Source: Lachnospiraceae bacterium (GTDB lineage Bacteria > Bacillota > Clostridia > Lachnospirales > Lachnospiraceae). Taken from it: DNA of 41,583 nucleotides. The stretch covers positions 1-41,583 of the forward strand of contig JAHZFJ010000034.1 in the NCBI GenBank assembly GCA_019421365.1, read 5' to 3'. The notes under the pieces were generated by a model. That model ran no database searches. It was not told the origin of the DNA and was given only the letters and a program-made list of their open reading frames with translations. Both the position numbers and the translations under genes were made by a program. Positions within the stretch are counted from its first letter, which is position 1. Each line of letters starts with the position of its first letter. Of this stretch, positions 1 through 8,604 are shown one piece after another.

Positions 1-84
1 TGACGATTCAGATAATTTATTATTTTTTATTGTCCTCTTGACAGGTAGCACACCAAAATTTTTTGAAGATTGTCTTTTCCTTGT

Positions 85-1215
85 TTACTTCTCTTTCTTA
101 ACTAACATACAGGTAATTAACGATACACACGGAACTGTTAAGATAACTCCCATACTTGATGCAATTCCTTGGATGATTTCAATCCCAATAGAATGTAGGT
201 TAATAATCTGATTATATTGATAATTATAAGCATAGATAAACACTAACGTATTAATAGAACCACCTGTAAACGCTAATATAAGAGTGTTTGACATGGTACC
301 CATCATATCTTTACCAACATTCATACCTGATTTAAAAAGTTCTTTCCTTGTTAACATAGAATTTTTCTCATCAATTTCTAAAATGGTAGATGCAATGGAC
401 ATCGCTACATCCATAACTGCCCCAAGTGCCGCTATTAATATACCGGAAAACATTAGCTCACCAATCTGTATCGATGTTTTTTCACCTACATAAATCAGAT
501 TTTCTATATCGCTTACATTGTAGCCCGTTATTTCTGTCATCTTACTAAATAAAATAGCAAATACTCCTGCAATAATTACTCCAATAACTGTACCCGTTGA
601 AGATGCAAGTGTCTTAATTGACCAACCACCGATCAGATACATTGTTGCACAAGTCGTAATTAAAGTAACAATTACAGCTGCAAGTACTGGAGATATACCA
701 CGGTATATGAGTGGCAAATATAAGAACAAAATACAGATAATAGTAAATCCCAAACCAATAACAGATGCAACTCCCTTTTTTCCACCAATTAATATAATTG
801 TTAGTACGAATATCCCAATTATTAGATAAATCATCGCCGCACGGTCTACGCTATAAACCGATGCCACATAGGTCCCATTTGATTCACTTACAATAGCAAT
901 AACCTTTTTCCCAACTTCGCAATGTGTACCATACAGATAGCTACTTGAACTAGTTGCTTCAAGTAATTCACCTTTAAGTTCTCCAGATGTTATAGAAATC
1001 ATAACCGTCTGATTTCCAACATAGCTACCGCTTTCTGTTTCATTATCCTCTATGATTTCAACTACTTTGGCTTTCACAAAGTTTCTTCCTTCTGTATCAT
1101 AGAAGGATTCCTTATCTATATGATTGATATTATAGAGAAACAAGACAAAGAGGATGCTAGCTACTGCTAGACATCCTTTTTTGATAAAATTTTTCTTACT
1201 GACTTCTATTTTCAT
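85..1215 (-). CDS. YibE/F-like multi-pass membrane protein
   Basis: The 376-residue protein has an N-terminal membrane segment (about residues 13-30), then an extracytoplasmic beta-rich stretch of roughly 90 residues. A bundle of about seven hydrophobic helices follows, with short Gly-rich turns such as IGGKKG and GVIIAGV. This layout and the conserved SGILIAALGAVMDVAMS segment (about 255-275) are those of the YibE/F family (PF07907), whose biochemical role is not settled; transport or permease-like roles have been proposed. The start codon overlaps the stop of the upstream phosphatase gene by one base (TAATG), so translation is very likely coupled. Only one YibE/F gene is visible; a partner, if there is one, would lie beyond the window edge downstream. 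Family assignment is good, function unknown. Confidence 0.85.
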   Translation of the reverse strand: MKIEVSKKNFIKKGCLAVASILFVLFLYNINHIDKESFYDTEGRNFVKAKVVEIIEDNETESGSYVGNQTVMISITSGELKGELLEATSSSSYLYGTHCEVGKKVIAIVSESNGTYVASVYSVDRAAMIYLIIGIFVLTIILIGGKKGVASVIGLGFTIICILFLYLPLIYRGISPVLAAVIVTLITTCATMYLIGGWSIKTLASSTGTVIGVIIAGVFAILFSKMTEITGYNVSDIENLIYVGEKTSIQIGELMFSGILIAALGAVMDVAMSIASTILEIDEKNSMLTRKELFKSGMNVGKDMMGTMSNTLILAFTGGSINTLVFIYAYNYQYNQIINLHSIGIEIIQGIASSMGVILTVPCVSLITCMLVKKEK

Positions 1216-3164
1216 TATTTTACACTTACCTTAACTGCCGTAGAATATTTTCCATATACTTTCTTTCCTGATATAGTGGTATATGGTCTTACTTTAACAT
1301 ATGTTGTTCCTTTAGAAAGGGATTTAATTGTATAGCTTGTTTTCGTTGTAGTTACATTCTTAGAAGATTTAAAATTCTTGTTTGAAGAATAAGTAATTTG
1401 ATATCCACTTACTTTATCAGTACTCTTATTAAATGATACAGTAGCTGTACCTTTCTTGCTTGATTTTACTGATTTAATCTTAACTGCTTTAGGTGCAGTA
1501 GTTTTTGTTTCCTCTTCTTTTACAATTGTAAAACTACTATCGATCGCTTTATTATTGTCTGTACGATACGTATTAATTGTAAATGAAGTATCTGTGATAT
1601 CAATTACAGAATAAGTAGGAACATCTTCTTGCCAACGATTCGCAATATATGTTTGTTGTCTTGGAACTAAATCATAATATTTACTACCTGATGAAGAACT
1701 TGCTGTCATGTATAGAATACCATCTGGATTCAATACTGTATTCTTATCAATGTTGTTAACTTTTTGAACTGCAGATGCATCCATTATCTGATTTAAGTAT
1801 TCAAGATATTTTAATCCATCTTCTGTAGCTTTATCTGTTGTTATGTTGCCTGGAGCCATTGTTAAAGTAACTGGGTTTTTGCCCGCATCCATATCGATAT
1901 CTAATTGTTCATCAAAAGCATCATCATCATAAGATGCATCAAATGTTTTAACTCCACCTTTTAAGATTTGTGTTCTAGAGTATGCATGATCATGTCCTGT
2001 TAATACAACATCAATATCATTATCTTCTAGAATAGGAACAATTTGATATCTTAAGTTTGTAATTTCTGGTTCATTTGAATGCTCACCTGAACCATAGATA
2101 TCTTGATGTAATGTAACGATTCTCCATTTACAATCTTTGTTTGCTTCTACAGTTTCTTCAATAAAGTTTTTGTGCTCTGCAACGTTAGTGTTTTGCGTAT
2201 TCAACATGATGAATAATGCAGAACCATAAGCAAAGTAGTAATCTCCACCAACTTTTGTTGTATCTTCTGTTGATTTATTAACACCGTAATCGCTCTTGTT
2301 TGGTACATTAAAGTGATACGTATAATTTGCATTATCTGCGTCATGGTTACCTACCGTTGGTGCAACTGGTAATGATTTCAATACGTCTGGACTCAAATAA
2401 CCCGCATATTCAATTTCGCTTTCGTAGTTCTTACCTTTTGGTGATTTTGTCTTAGTTAATTGAATTTGATCACCTGCTGATAAGATAAAACTTGCTTGGT
2501 TATTCGTTTTTGCTACTGCTTTAGTCAATGTATCGCTCCAGTTGAATGCATCATTACGAACAGCTTCATCTTGTGCTTGTAAGAATTCTGCAACCTTTGC
2601 ATCTGTATTTACATCCTTACTTGATGACTTCTTGTCATTAGAAGAACCAATCTGTGGATCACCTACATAAATAAAGCTAAATTTATCTGTTGATTTTGTT
2701 GTATATACAGCTGGTTCTGAAAAAACGCCATCAACTTCATATCTATAATAATATGTAGTATTCGCTTTCAAATTTAATGCAGTTACTTTATTGGAATAAT
2801 ATTGAACTCCATCTGCTGAAACAGATGCCTTTTCTCTCTTCGCAACATATTCTTTTGCATTCTTCATATCAGCTGAAGTACTAATTTGTAGATTAGCTGA
2901 GCGATCTGACTTCGTATACCATGCGAAATTTAACTGGCTTTCATCTTTACCTGGGGTAAGTGATATCTGTGTCCAATCGTTTTTAATTGTATTCCACTCT
3001 TCTACCCAATTTTCCCATGCTCCATCTTTCTTTCCAGCTTCTGTATCAGAAGCTACTGTCATTCCGTCAGGTGCCGCGTCTGCAAAACTAATCATAGAAT
3101 TGGTTGGAATCATTGCAAGTGCTAGTGATCCAGCTAATAAACGTTTCTTCCAAGTGTTTCTCAT
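1215..3164 (-). CDS. secreted purple-acid-phosphatase-like metallophosphoesterase with C-terminal Fn3 domain
   Basis: A protein of 649 residues when started at the ATG at 3164, which has an AGGAG box 7 nt upstream; upstream in-frame ATGs have no usable box. An N-terminal signal peptide (KKR then a hydrophobic core ending near SFADA) predicts export. A purple-acid-phosphatase N-terminal beta domain (about 60-155) precedes a calcineurin-like catalytic domain with the metal motifs in order: GDPQ (168-171), GDQ (231-233), GNHD (272-275), a lone His in TLHQD (353) and GHDH (390-393). A fibronectin type III-like domain occupies about residues 560-649. It should hydrolyse phosphate esters outside the membrane; the substrate cannot be read from sequence. 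It is the first gene of a two-gene unit with the YibE/F gene. No cell-wall sorting motif is seen. Confidence 0.9.
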   Translation of the reverse strand: MRNTWKKRLLAGSLALAMIPTNSMISFADAAPDGMTVASDTEAGKKDGAWENWVEEWNTIKNDWTQISLTPGKDESQLNFAWYTKSDRSANLQISTSADMKNAKEYVAKREKASVSADGVQYYSNKVTALNLKANTTYYYRYEVDGVFSEPAVYTTKSTDKFSFIYVGDPQIGSSNDKKSSSKDVNTDAKVAEFLQAQDEAVRNDAFNWSDTLTKAVAKTNNQASFILSAGDQIQLTKTKSPKGKNYESEIEYAGYLSPDVLKSLPVAPTVGNHDADNANYTYHFNVPNKSDYGVNKSTEDTTKVGGDYYFAYGSALFIMLNTQNTNVAEHKNFIEETVEANKDCKWRIVTLHQDIYGSGEHSNEPEITNLRYQIVPILEDNDIDVVLTGHDHAYSRTQILKGGVKTFDASYDDDAFDEQLDIDMDAGKNPVTLTMAPGNITTDKATEDGLKYLEYLNQIMDASAVQKVNNIDKNTVLNPDGILYMTASSSSGSKYYDLVPRQQTYIANRWQEDVPTYSVIDITDTSFTINTYRTDNNKAIDSSFTIVKEEETKTTAPKAVKIKSVKSSKKGTATVSFNKSTDKVSGYQITYSSNKNFKSSKNVTTTKTSYTIKSLSKGTTYVKVRPYTTISGKKVYGKYSTAVKVSVK

Positions 3165-3418
3165 GTTCATTCTCCTCTTTCTTTTCTTTATAACACCTTT
3201 TTCATTATTGAATATATCAAAAGAGTATTTCCTTTTTATCAAGAGCATGTAAAGCTTTGTTAACTTTGTGTAAATGACTAATTTTCTACCCTTCATCGCT
3301 TATATAACTTCTTATATCTTGTGAAACACTACTCAGATATTGCTATCTTTCATAGAATCTATGTGATGAATACTCCCTTTCTGCTAATATGTTCTCATAG
3401 AAACTTACCATATTCTTC

Positions 3419-3447
3419 TTGAAGTATACTTGTATGGTTGTTAAATA
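3419..3447 (+). promoter_or_regulatory. sigma-A-type promoter for the GH2 gene
   Basis: TTGAAG (3419-3424) and TAAATA (3442-3447) are separated by 17 nt and point at the GH2 gene. The predicted start point, near 3454, falls inside the inverted repeat at 3451-3482. Read by eye only. Confidence 0.5.
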
Positions 3448-3450
3448 TAT

Positions 3451-3482
3451 TATTACCTGTCCCTCATATTTTGCAGGTAATA
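3451..3482 (+). promoter_or_regulatory. inverted repeat at the GH2 transcription start / leader
   Basis: TATTACCTG (3451-3459) and CAGGTAATA (3474-3482) form a perfect 9-bp inverted repeat with a 14-nt centre. It begins 3 nt after the -10 and ends 1 nt before the GAAAGG ribosome binding site. It could be an operator at the start point or an RNA hairpin next to the ribosome site; sequence alone does not decide. Confidence 0.45.
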
Positions 3483-3501
3483 GAAAGGCTTGGATATTAA
3501 T

Positions 3502-6500
3502 ATGAGCATAAAATATTTACTAAATGATCAATGGCAATTTACTAAACAAGAACTAGGATCTACACTGCAGACCATTAAATCAAACGATGTTCTATGGAAC
3601 TTTATTGACTTACCTCATGATTGGTTAATTTATCAAGCAACTAATCTGTATGAGCCAAGTGAAGGTTGGTATAAAAGAACACTTTCAAAAGACTACCTAT
3701 CTCCTTCCCACTGTTATAGTCTACGATTTGATGGGGTTTATATGGACTCTTCTATCTATATAAATGGCAGGCTTGTCTGCGAATGGAAATATGGGTATTC
3801 TACTTTTGAATTTGATATTACAGATTTTCTTACAGAATTTGAAAATGAAATCTTAGTAAAAGTGATATATCAATCTCCAAATTCAAGATGGTATACTGGT
3901 GCTGGAATTTATCGTAATGTGTGGCTTATTCAATACCCCACTACGCATATCACTTCAGATGGAGTCTACATATGTCCGAAATTATCAAATGATATCTGGA
4001 CTGCCTACATATCAACCGAATTATCCGATCATCAATATGATACTATACCTTCGCTGGCATATCACCCATTTACCAAAGAAATAACTCACTATACAAAGGC
4101 TCCAAAACACTATGAGTTACGACAAACTATTTATTACATAGAAGCACCTACCGTACACAAGAAAATAGCTTCAATTCTCACACCAATTGAATTCAAGGAT
4201 TCCTCTACTCAAATAGAACAAACCATAACGCTAGAAGATGTACATCTTTGGGATATCACATCTCCTAATCTCTACCTATTAATAACAGAACTTCTCGACC
4301 ACCAAACGGTGATTGATTCAAGCTCTAATCGTTTTGGATTTCGTCAGATCTCCTTTAACTGCAACCAAGGATTCTTCCTGAATGGTCGTCATGTAAAACT
4401 ACAGGGGTCATGTGAACATCATGATCTTGGAGCGCTTGGTAGCGCCGTTAACCGCGAAGCCATTCGTTACAGACTACAACTCCTCCAAGAAATGGGTGTA
4501 AATGCAATTCGTACCTCACACAATATGCCTTCTATAGAATTAATGGAATTAGCTGATGAGATGGGAATATTAATTGTATCTGAAGCCTTTGATATGTGGC
4601 GTAAGTCAAAAACACCATATGATTATGCTAGATTCTTTGACCAGTGGGCTGCCTATGATGTAGCAAGTTGGATACGTCGCGACCGAAATCATCCCTCCAT
4701 TATCTTATGGAGTATTGGCAATGAAATCCTTGATACACATCAAGATGAAACAGGAATAGAAACGACTAAATATTTAAATGCACTAGTGCATCAATATGAT
4801 TTCTATCACACTGCTTTTACTACAATCGGCTCAAACTATATGCCTTGGGAAAATGCTAGAAAGTGTGCAGAATTCGTGGATGTAGTTGGATACAATTATG
4901 GTGAAAAATATTATATAGAGCATCACAGAGAGCATCCAAATTGGTGTATCTATGGTAGTAAAACTTCCTCCATTGTACAAAGTCGCGGCATTTATCACTT
5001 TCCTTATCAACAATCTGTATTAGCAGATGATGATGAACAATGTTCCGCTCTCGGTAATAGTGCTACCAGTTGGGGTGCCAAAAACACTGAATTTTGTATT
5101 ATTACTGAACGGAATACCCCTTACAGTGCAGGACAATTTATTTGGACTGGCTTTGATTATATCGGAGAGCCGACACCATACCATACAAAGAATTCTTACT
5201 TTGGGCAAATAGATACTACTGGTTTTAAAAAGGATTCCTTTTACTTTTACCAAGCTGCTTGGACGGATTATAAAACTGCTCCTATGATTCACATATTACC
5301 GTATTGGGATTTCTCTAAAGGACAATTAGTTGACATCCGCATTTGTTCCAATACACCCAAAATCGAACTTTTCTTCTATGATATCTATCAATCAAAAGAA
5401 TTATTAATAAGTAAACAAATCAACCATCAAACAGACTCAGACTTCATCGCCCACGTTGTTCTTCCCTATCAAAGAGGTACTTTAAAAGCATTTGCCTATG
5501 ATGAACAAGGTAACATAATCGCAACTGATACAGTCTCTTCTTTTGACGATCCATATGAAATTATTCTTACTCCTAACAAGCAAGAATTACTTGCAAACGG
5601 AGAAGATATAGTCTTTCTTGAAATCTCTATGATTGATAAAAACGGATTGAATGTGTCAAATGCGAACAACCGTGTAACGGTTTCTGTTACTGGTCAAGGA
5701 CGTTTACTAGGATTAGATAATGGTGATAGTACAGATTCTGATGAATACAAAGGTATTAGTCGACGATTATTCTCAGGCAAATTAATGGCTATTATAGGCT
5801 CAACCATAACATCTGGCACCGCCCAAATCTCTGTCTCTTCTCCTGGTTTACCCACGAAGAAGTGCACAATTACCATCAAACCAAGTGCTTATACAAGAGG
5901 GATTAGTGCGAGTGCCTTGATTTATCTCGATACTACTATAACGGATGATACTATAACAGATATTCCAATACGAAAACTCGAACTTGTTACCCCAAACGGG
6001 ACCCATCTCACAAAAGAGAATCCCTCTACTAAGGTTTACTTGTGTAAATACCCATTAAATACTACTTACTCAGATGTAGCTTGGCGTCTTACCGATTCAA
6101 AAGGTATCGATTCTACCCTTGCTAAATTAATGATATATGAAGATCATGTCTCAATAACTGCATTATATAATGGACGGGTGTATTTGCGATGTTCTTGCAA
6201 CAATGGTTCGACTAACATTCGTTTACTCTCTCAGTTGGAATTTGACATTACCGATCTTCCTGATTCATCACTCGATCCATACCATTTTATATCAGCAGGG
6301 CTATATACTTTAAGTAATCTAGACTTAACCAATGGGAATGAGCGTGGCGTTGCAACTGCAAGAGATTTTGAAAGTCATGTTGGGTTTGAACAGGTGGATT
6401 TTGGTGACTATGGTTCAGATGAAATCACAATCTCTATTTTCTCATTAGATAGTGATCCCTTACCCTTAGAAATCTGGGAAGGAATGAAAGGGGAACAAAA

Positions 6501-7026
6501 TAGTGAACTATTAGCTTCTGTTATTTACCAAAAACCAACTATATGGAATACATATCAAGAAGATACGTTTCGACTTAAAAGACGAATCAATGGACGAACT
6601 ACCATTTCCTTTGTTGTGAACAAGAAAGTACATATCAAAGGGTTTGTATTCAAGAAAGTAGAAAGAGCATTCCAAAAACTATACGGTACGGACTGTGATT
6701 CTATCTACGGTGATACTTTCTCTTATAATAATGCTTCTATTGTGAATATTGGTAACAATGTTACCATAGAATTCAATGCTTTGGATTTTGGACTAAATAG
6801 TGTAACATGCTTATCAATATACGGAAAATCTCTTACCGAATGTAATTCCATTCAATTACGAATGATAACAGCGAATGAGACCTATCAGGAGTTATTAGAA
6901 TTTCCATTTAGCGATACTTCTATTGAAAGGAAATATTCTCTTTCAGCTATAACAGGTATCACTACTGTACAATTGATCTTCTTACCGGGATGTAACTTTA
7001 ATTTGAACTGGGTACAATTCCAATAA
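3502..7026 (+). CDS. GH2-family glycosidase, very long, with the expected nucleophile Glu replaced by Lys
   Basis: I prefer the ATG at 3502 (1174 residues), because a TTG at 3490 lies only one base after the GAAAGG box. There is no signal peptide, so it is intracellular. The order is a GH2 sugar-binding jelly roll, an Ig-like domain, a TIM barrel, a DUF4982-like domain, further Ig-like domains, and about 230 C-terminal residues resembling two jelly-roll modules (the end NLNWVQF is CBM6-like). The acid/base Glu is present in SIGNEI (codon 4723-4725, residue 408). In beta-galactosidase-like GH2 proteins of this architecture the nucleophile lies in a GSET-S-S-x-x-x-SRG-x-Y motif. Here the motif reads GSKTSS, with Lys at 4960-4962 (residue 487). 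The rest of the motif (SRGIYHFP) and the downstream WTGFDYIGEPTPYH block are intact, as is the reading frame. The protein may be inactive, a binding protein, or altered in mechanism; a sequence error is also possible. It is divergent from the phosphatase gene. Confidence 0.88.
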   Translation: MSIKYLLNDQWQFTKQELGSTLQTIKSNDVLWNFIDLPHDWLIYQATNLYEPSEGWYKRTLSKDYLSPSHCYSLRFDGVYMDSSIYINGRLVCEWKYGYSTFEFDITDFLTEFENEILVKVIYQSPNSRWYTGAGIYRNVWLIQYPTTHITSDGVYICPKLSNDIWTAYISTELSDHQYDTIPSLAYHPFTKEITHYTKAPKHYELRQTIYYIEAPTVHKKIASILTPIEFKDSSTQIEQTITLEDVHLWDITSPNLYLLITELLDHQTVIDSSSNRFGFRQISFNCNQGFFLNGRHVKLQGSCEHHDLGALGSAVNREAIRYRLQLLQEMGVNAIRTSHNMPSIELMELADEMGILIVSEAFDMWRKSKTPYDYARFFDQWAAYDVASWIRRDRNHPSIILWSIGNEILDTHQDETGIETTKYLNALVHQYDFYHTAFTTIGSNYMPWENARKCAEFVDVVGYNYGEKYYIEHHREHPNWCIYGSKTSSIVQSRGIYHFPYQQSVLADDDEQCSALGNSATSWGAKNTEFCIITERNTPYSAGQFIWTGFDYIGEPTPYHTKNSYFGQIDTTGFKKDSFYFYQAAWTDYKTAPMIHILPYWDFSKGQLVDIRICSNTPKIELFFYDIYQSKELLISKQINHQTDSDFIAHVVLPYQRGTLKAFAYDEQGNIIATDTVSSFDDPYEIILTPNKQELLANGEDIVFLEISMIDKNGLNVSNANNRVTVSVTGQGRLLGLDNGDSTDSDEYKGISRRLFSGKLMAIIGSTITSGTAQISVSSPGLPTKKCTITIKPSAYTRGISASALIYLDTTITDDTITDIPIRKLELVTPNGTHLTKENPSTKVYLCKYPLNTTYSDVAWRLTDSKGIDSTLAKLMIYEDHVSITALYNGRVYLRCSCNNGSTNIRLLSQLEFDITDLPDSSLDPYHFISAGLYTLSNLDLTNGNERGVATARDFESHVGFEQVDFGDYGSDEITISIFSLDSDPLPLEIWEGMKGEQNSELLASVIYQKPTIWNTYQEDTFRLKRRINGRTTISFVVNKKVHIKGFVFKKVERAFQKLYGTDCDSIYGDTFSYNNASIVNIGNNVTIEFNALDFGLNSVTCLSIYGKSLTECNSIQLRMITANETYQELLEFPFSDTSIERKYSLSAITGITTVQLIFLPGCNFNLNWVQFQ

Positions 7027-7129
7027 TCCTGACACACCATTTCTTCATATATTTAGCGGCATTTTACCAACATGCACCAGTTAAATCTTAATATTTCATT
7101 AAAATCATAATAACAATCACCAAATGATA

Positions 7130-7158
7130 TAGACATAAATTACTACATTAGTTATACT
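7130..7158 (+). promoter_or_regulatory. sigma-A-type promoter for the DUF1002 gene
   Basis: TAGACA (7130-7135) and TATACT (7153-7158) with a 17-nt spacer face the DUF1002 gene. A small palindrome, TTAGTTTTTTACTAA (7172-7186), lies just downstream of the predicted start point. Confidence 0.5.
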
Positions 7159-7226
7159 TTGAGAAGTCTACTTAGTTTTTTACTAATTGACAACAAATAC
7201 AACCATAAAACAGTTGGAGGAATTTA

Positions 7227-8501
7227 ATGAAAAAAAGACTACTGGCCCTAACAATGAGCATAATTATGTGCTTTGGAGTAATTACACCAACGATTGCATC
7301 TGCTGATAGTGTAACAGTCGTATCCGTTGGTGCTGATTTAACCGATGAACAAAAAGATAAGATGTTTGAATATTTTGGTGCTAAAGAAAATGAAGTCGCC
7401 GTGATTGAAGTAAACAACGACGAAGAAAGAGCGTACTTAGAAGGTGTAGCAACCGAACAACAAATTGGAAGACGTACTTATAGTTGTGCATTTATCGAAG
7501 AGACAGAAGAAGGAAAAGGTATTAATGTTAAGACTGCTAACCTAACTTGGGTTACATCTAACATGATTAAGTCTACGTTAACAACTGCAGGAATCTATGA
7601 TTGTAACGTAGTTGCAGCCTCGCCTTTTGCCGTTTCTGGAACTGGTGCATTAACTGGTATCATGAAAGCATTCGAGATTGTAAATGGTTCTCCTCTTGAA
7701 GAAACCAAGAAAGAAATTGCAACAGAAGAAATCGTTATCTCTGGTAATCTAGCCGAGGACATTGGTTCTGATGAAGCAGTTGGTATCATTACAGATGTTA
7801 AAGACACCATCATTGGCGAAAACATCGTAGCTGCCGATGAGATAGAACAAGTAATCATCAATTCGGGTGACAAATTCGAAGTAACACTAACTGACGACCA
7901 AGTACAGATGATTCTTAATACGATGGTTAAAGTAGCATCGCAAGATTATGATTATGATCGACTTGCTTCTACTTACAGTAGTGTAATCGATAGCGCTGCT
8001 GACAATATAGGGCTTGAACTAGAACAAGCAAAGAAAGGCTTCTTTGAAAAAATCGCTGATTTCTTCCGTTCCATCGCAGATTGGTTCAAAAATCTATTCA
8101 CAAATGCCAAGGAAGAAATCGAAGACAATGGTATTCTTGATCAAACCGATGAATCTATTCTTGGTGATAATGTTATTGTAGATTCTACCGTTGGGGATAC
8201 AAACAAAGATGAAACTGCAAGCGATGATACATCATCAGAAGACAGTAGTACTGATAATAGTAACGAAGAAACTAACGAAACGGATTCTAATGAAGAAGAT
8301 ACTAATAAAACAGAAACTAACGAAGCAGAAACCACAAATCCTGAAGATGCAGATTCTGAGACAACAGCACCTGAGGTAGTGGAACCTGATGCAAGTTCTC
8401 CTGAAGATACTACTTCTGATGCAAATCAAGCTATTAATCAATCTGTATGTGATGAGTACAATATACCTGATGGTGACACAGAGGGAAGTAATACTAATTA
8501 G
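7227..8501 (+). CDS. secreted DUF1002 protein with long acidic Ser/Thr/Glu tail
   Basis: The 424-residue protein has a clear signal peptide (MKKR, hydrophobic core, cleavage near ASA-DS at about 26). Residues about 30-270 match the DUF1002 family (PF06207, Bacillus YpuA-like), including the SVGADLTDEQKDKMFEYFG opening and the AASPFAVSGTGALTGIMKAFE block. An amphipathic stretch with FFRSIADWFKNLF follows near 275-290. The last 120 residues or so are low-complexity Asp/Glu/Ser/Thr/Asn with repeated ETNE/TNET-like units and no sorting signal. The start has a GGAGG box 5 nt upstream. The family's function is not known; an extracellular or envelope role is inferred. The tail's composition makes long antisense open frames that are not genes. 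Confidence 0.88.
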   Translation: MKKRLLALTMSIIMCFGVITPTIASADSVTVVSVGADLTDEQKDKMFEYFGAKENEVAVIEVNNDEERAYLEGVATEQQIGRRTYSCAFIEETEEGKGINVKTANLTWVTSNMIKSTLTTAGIYDCNVVAASPFAVSGTGALTGIMKAFEIVNGSPLEETKKEIATEEIVISGNLAEDIGSDEAVGIITDVKDTIIGENIVAADEIEQVIINSGDKFEVTLTDDQVQMILNTMVKVASQDYDYDRLASTYSSVIDSAADNIGLELEQAKKGFFEKIADFFRSIADWFKNLFTNAKEEIEDNGILDQTDESILGDNVIVDSTVGDTNKDETASDDTSSEDSSTDNSNEETNETDSNEEDTNKTETNEAETTNPEDADSETTAPEVVEPDASSPEDTTSDANQAINQSVCDEYNIPDGDTEGSNTN

Positions 8502-8532
8502 TAATTGATAATTTTCTATTGTATTAATTATA

Positions 8533-8573
8533 AGAGAAGGGATTGTCGCAGTGCGACAATCCCTTCTCTCTTT
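8533..8573. terminator. bidirectional terminator between convergent genes
   Basis: A perfect 18-bp inverted repeat (8533-8550 and 8552-8569) lies between the DUF1002 and amylase stop codons. CTCTTT follows on the + side and a TCTTATAATT run on the - side. In RNA the loop would be about 5 nt. Confidence 0.8.
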
Positions 8574-8604
8574 GATTACAAAGGCTTTTAAGTTGAATAG
8601 TATA

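Noticed and set aside
3165..3296. Longer N-terminus for the phosphatase
   Set aside because: It would put about 44 basic residues before a normal signal peptide, and the ribosome site is placed for the ATG at 3164.
7172..7186. TTAGTTTTTTACTAA resembling the shared siderophore/araC element
   Set aside because: It matches only the short TTAG/CTAA half-sites with different spacing and lacks the TACAT extension; likely chance in AT-rich DNA.
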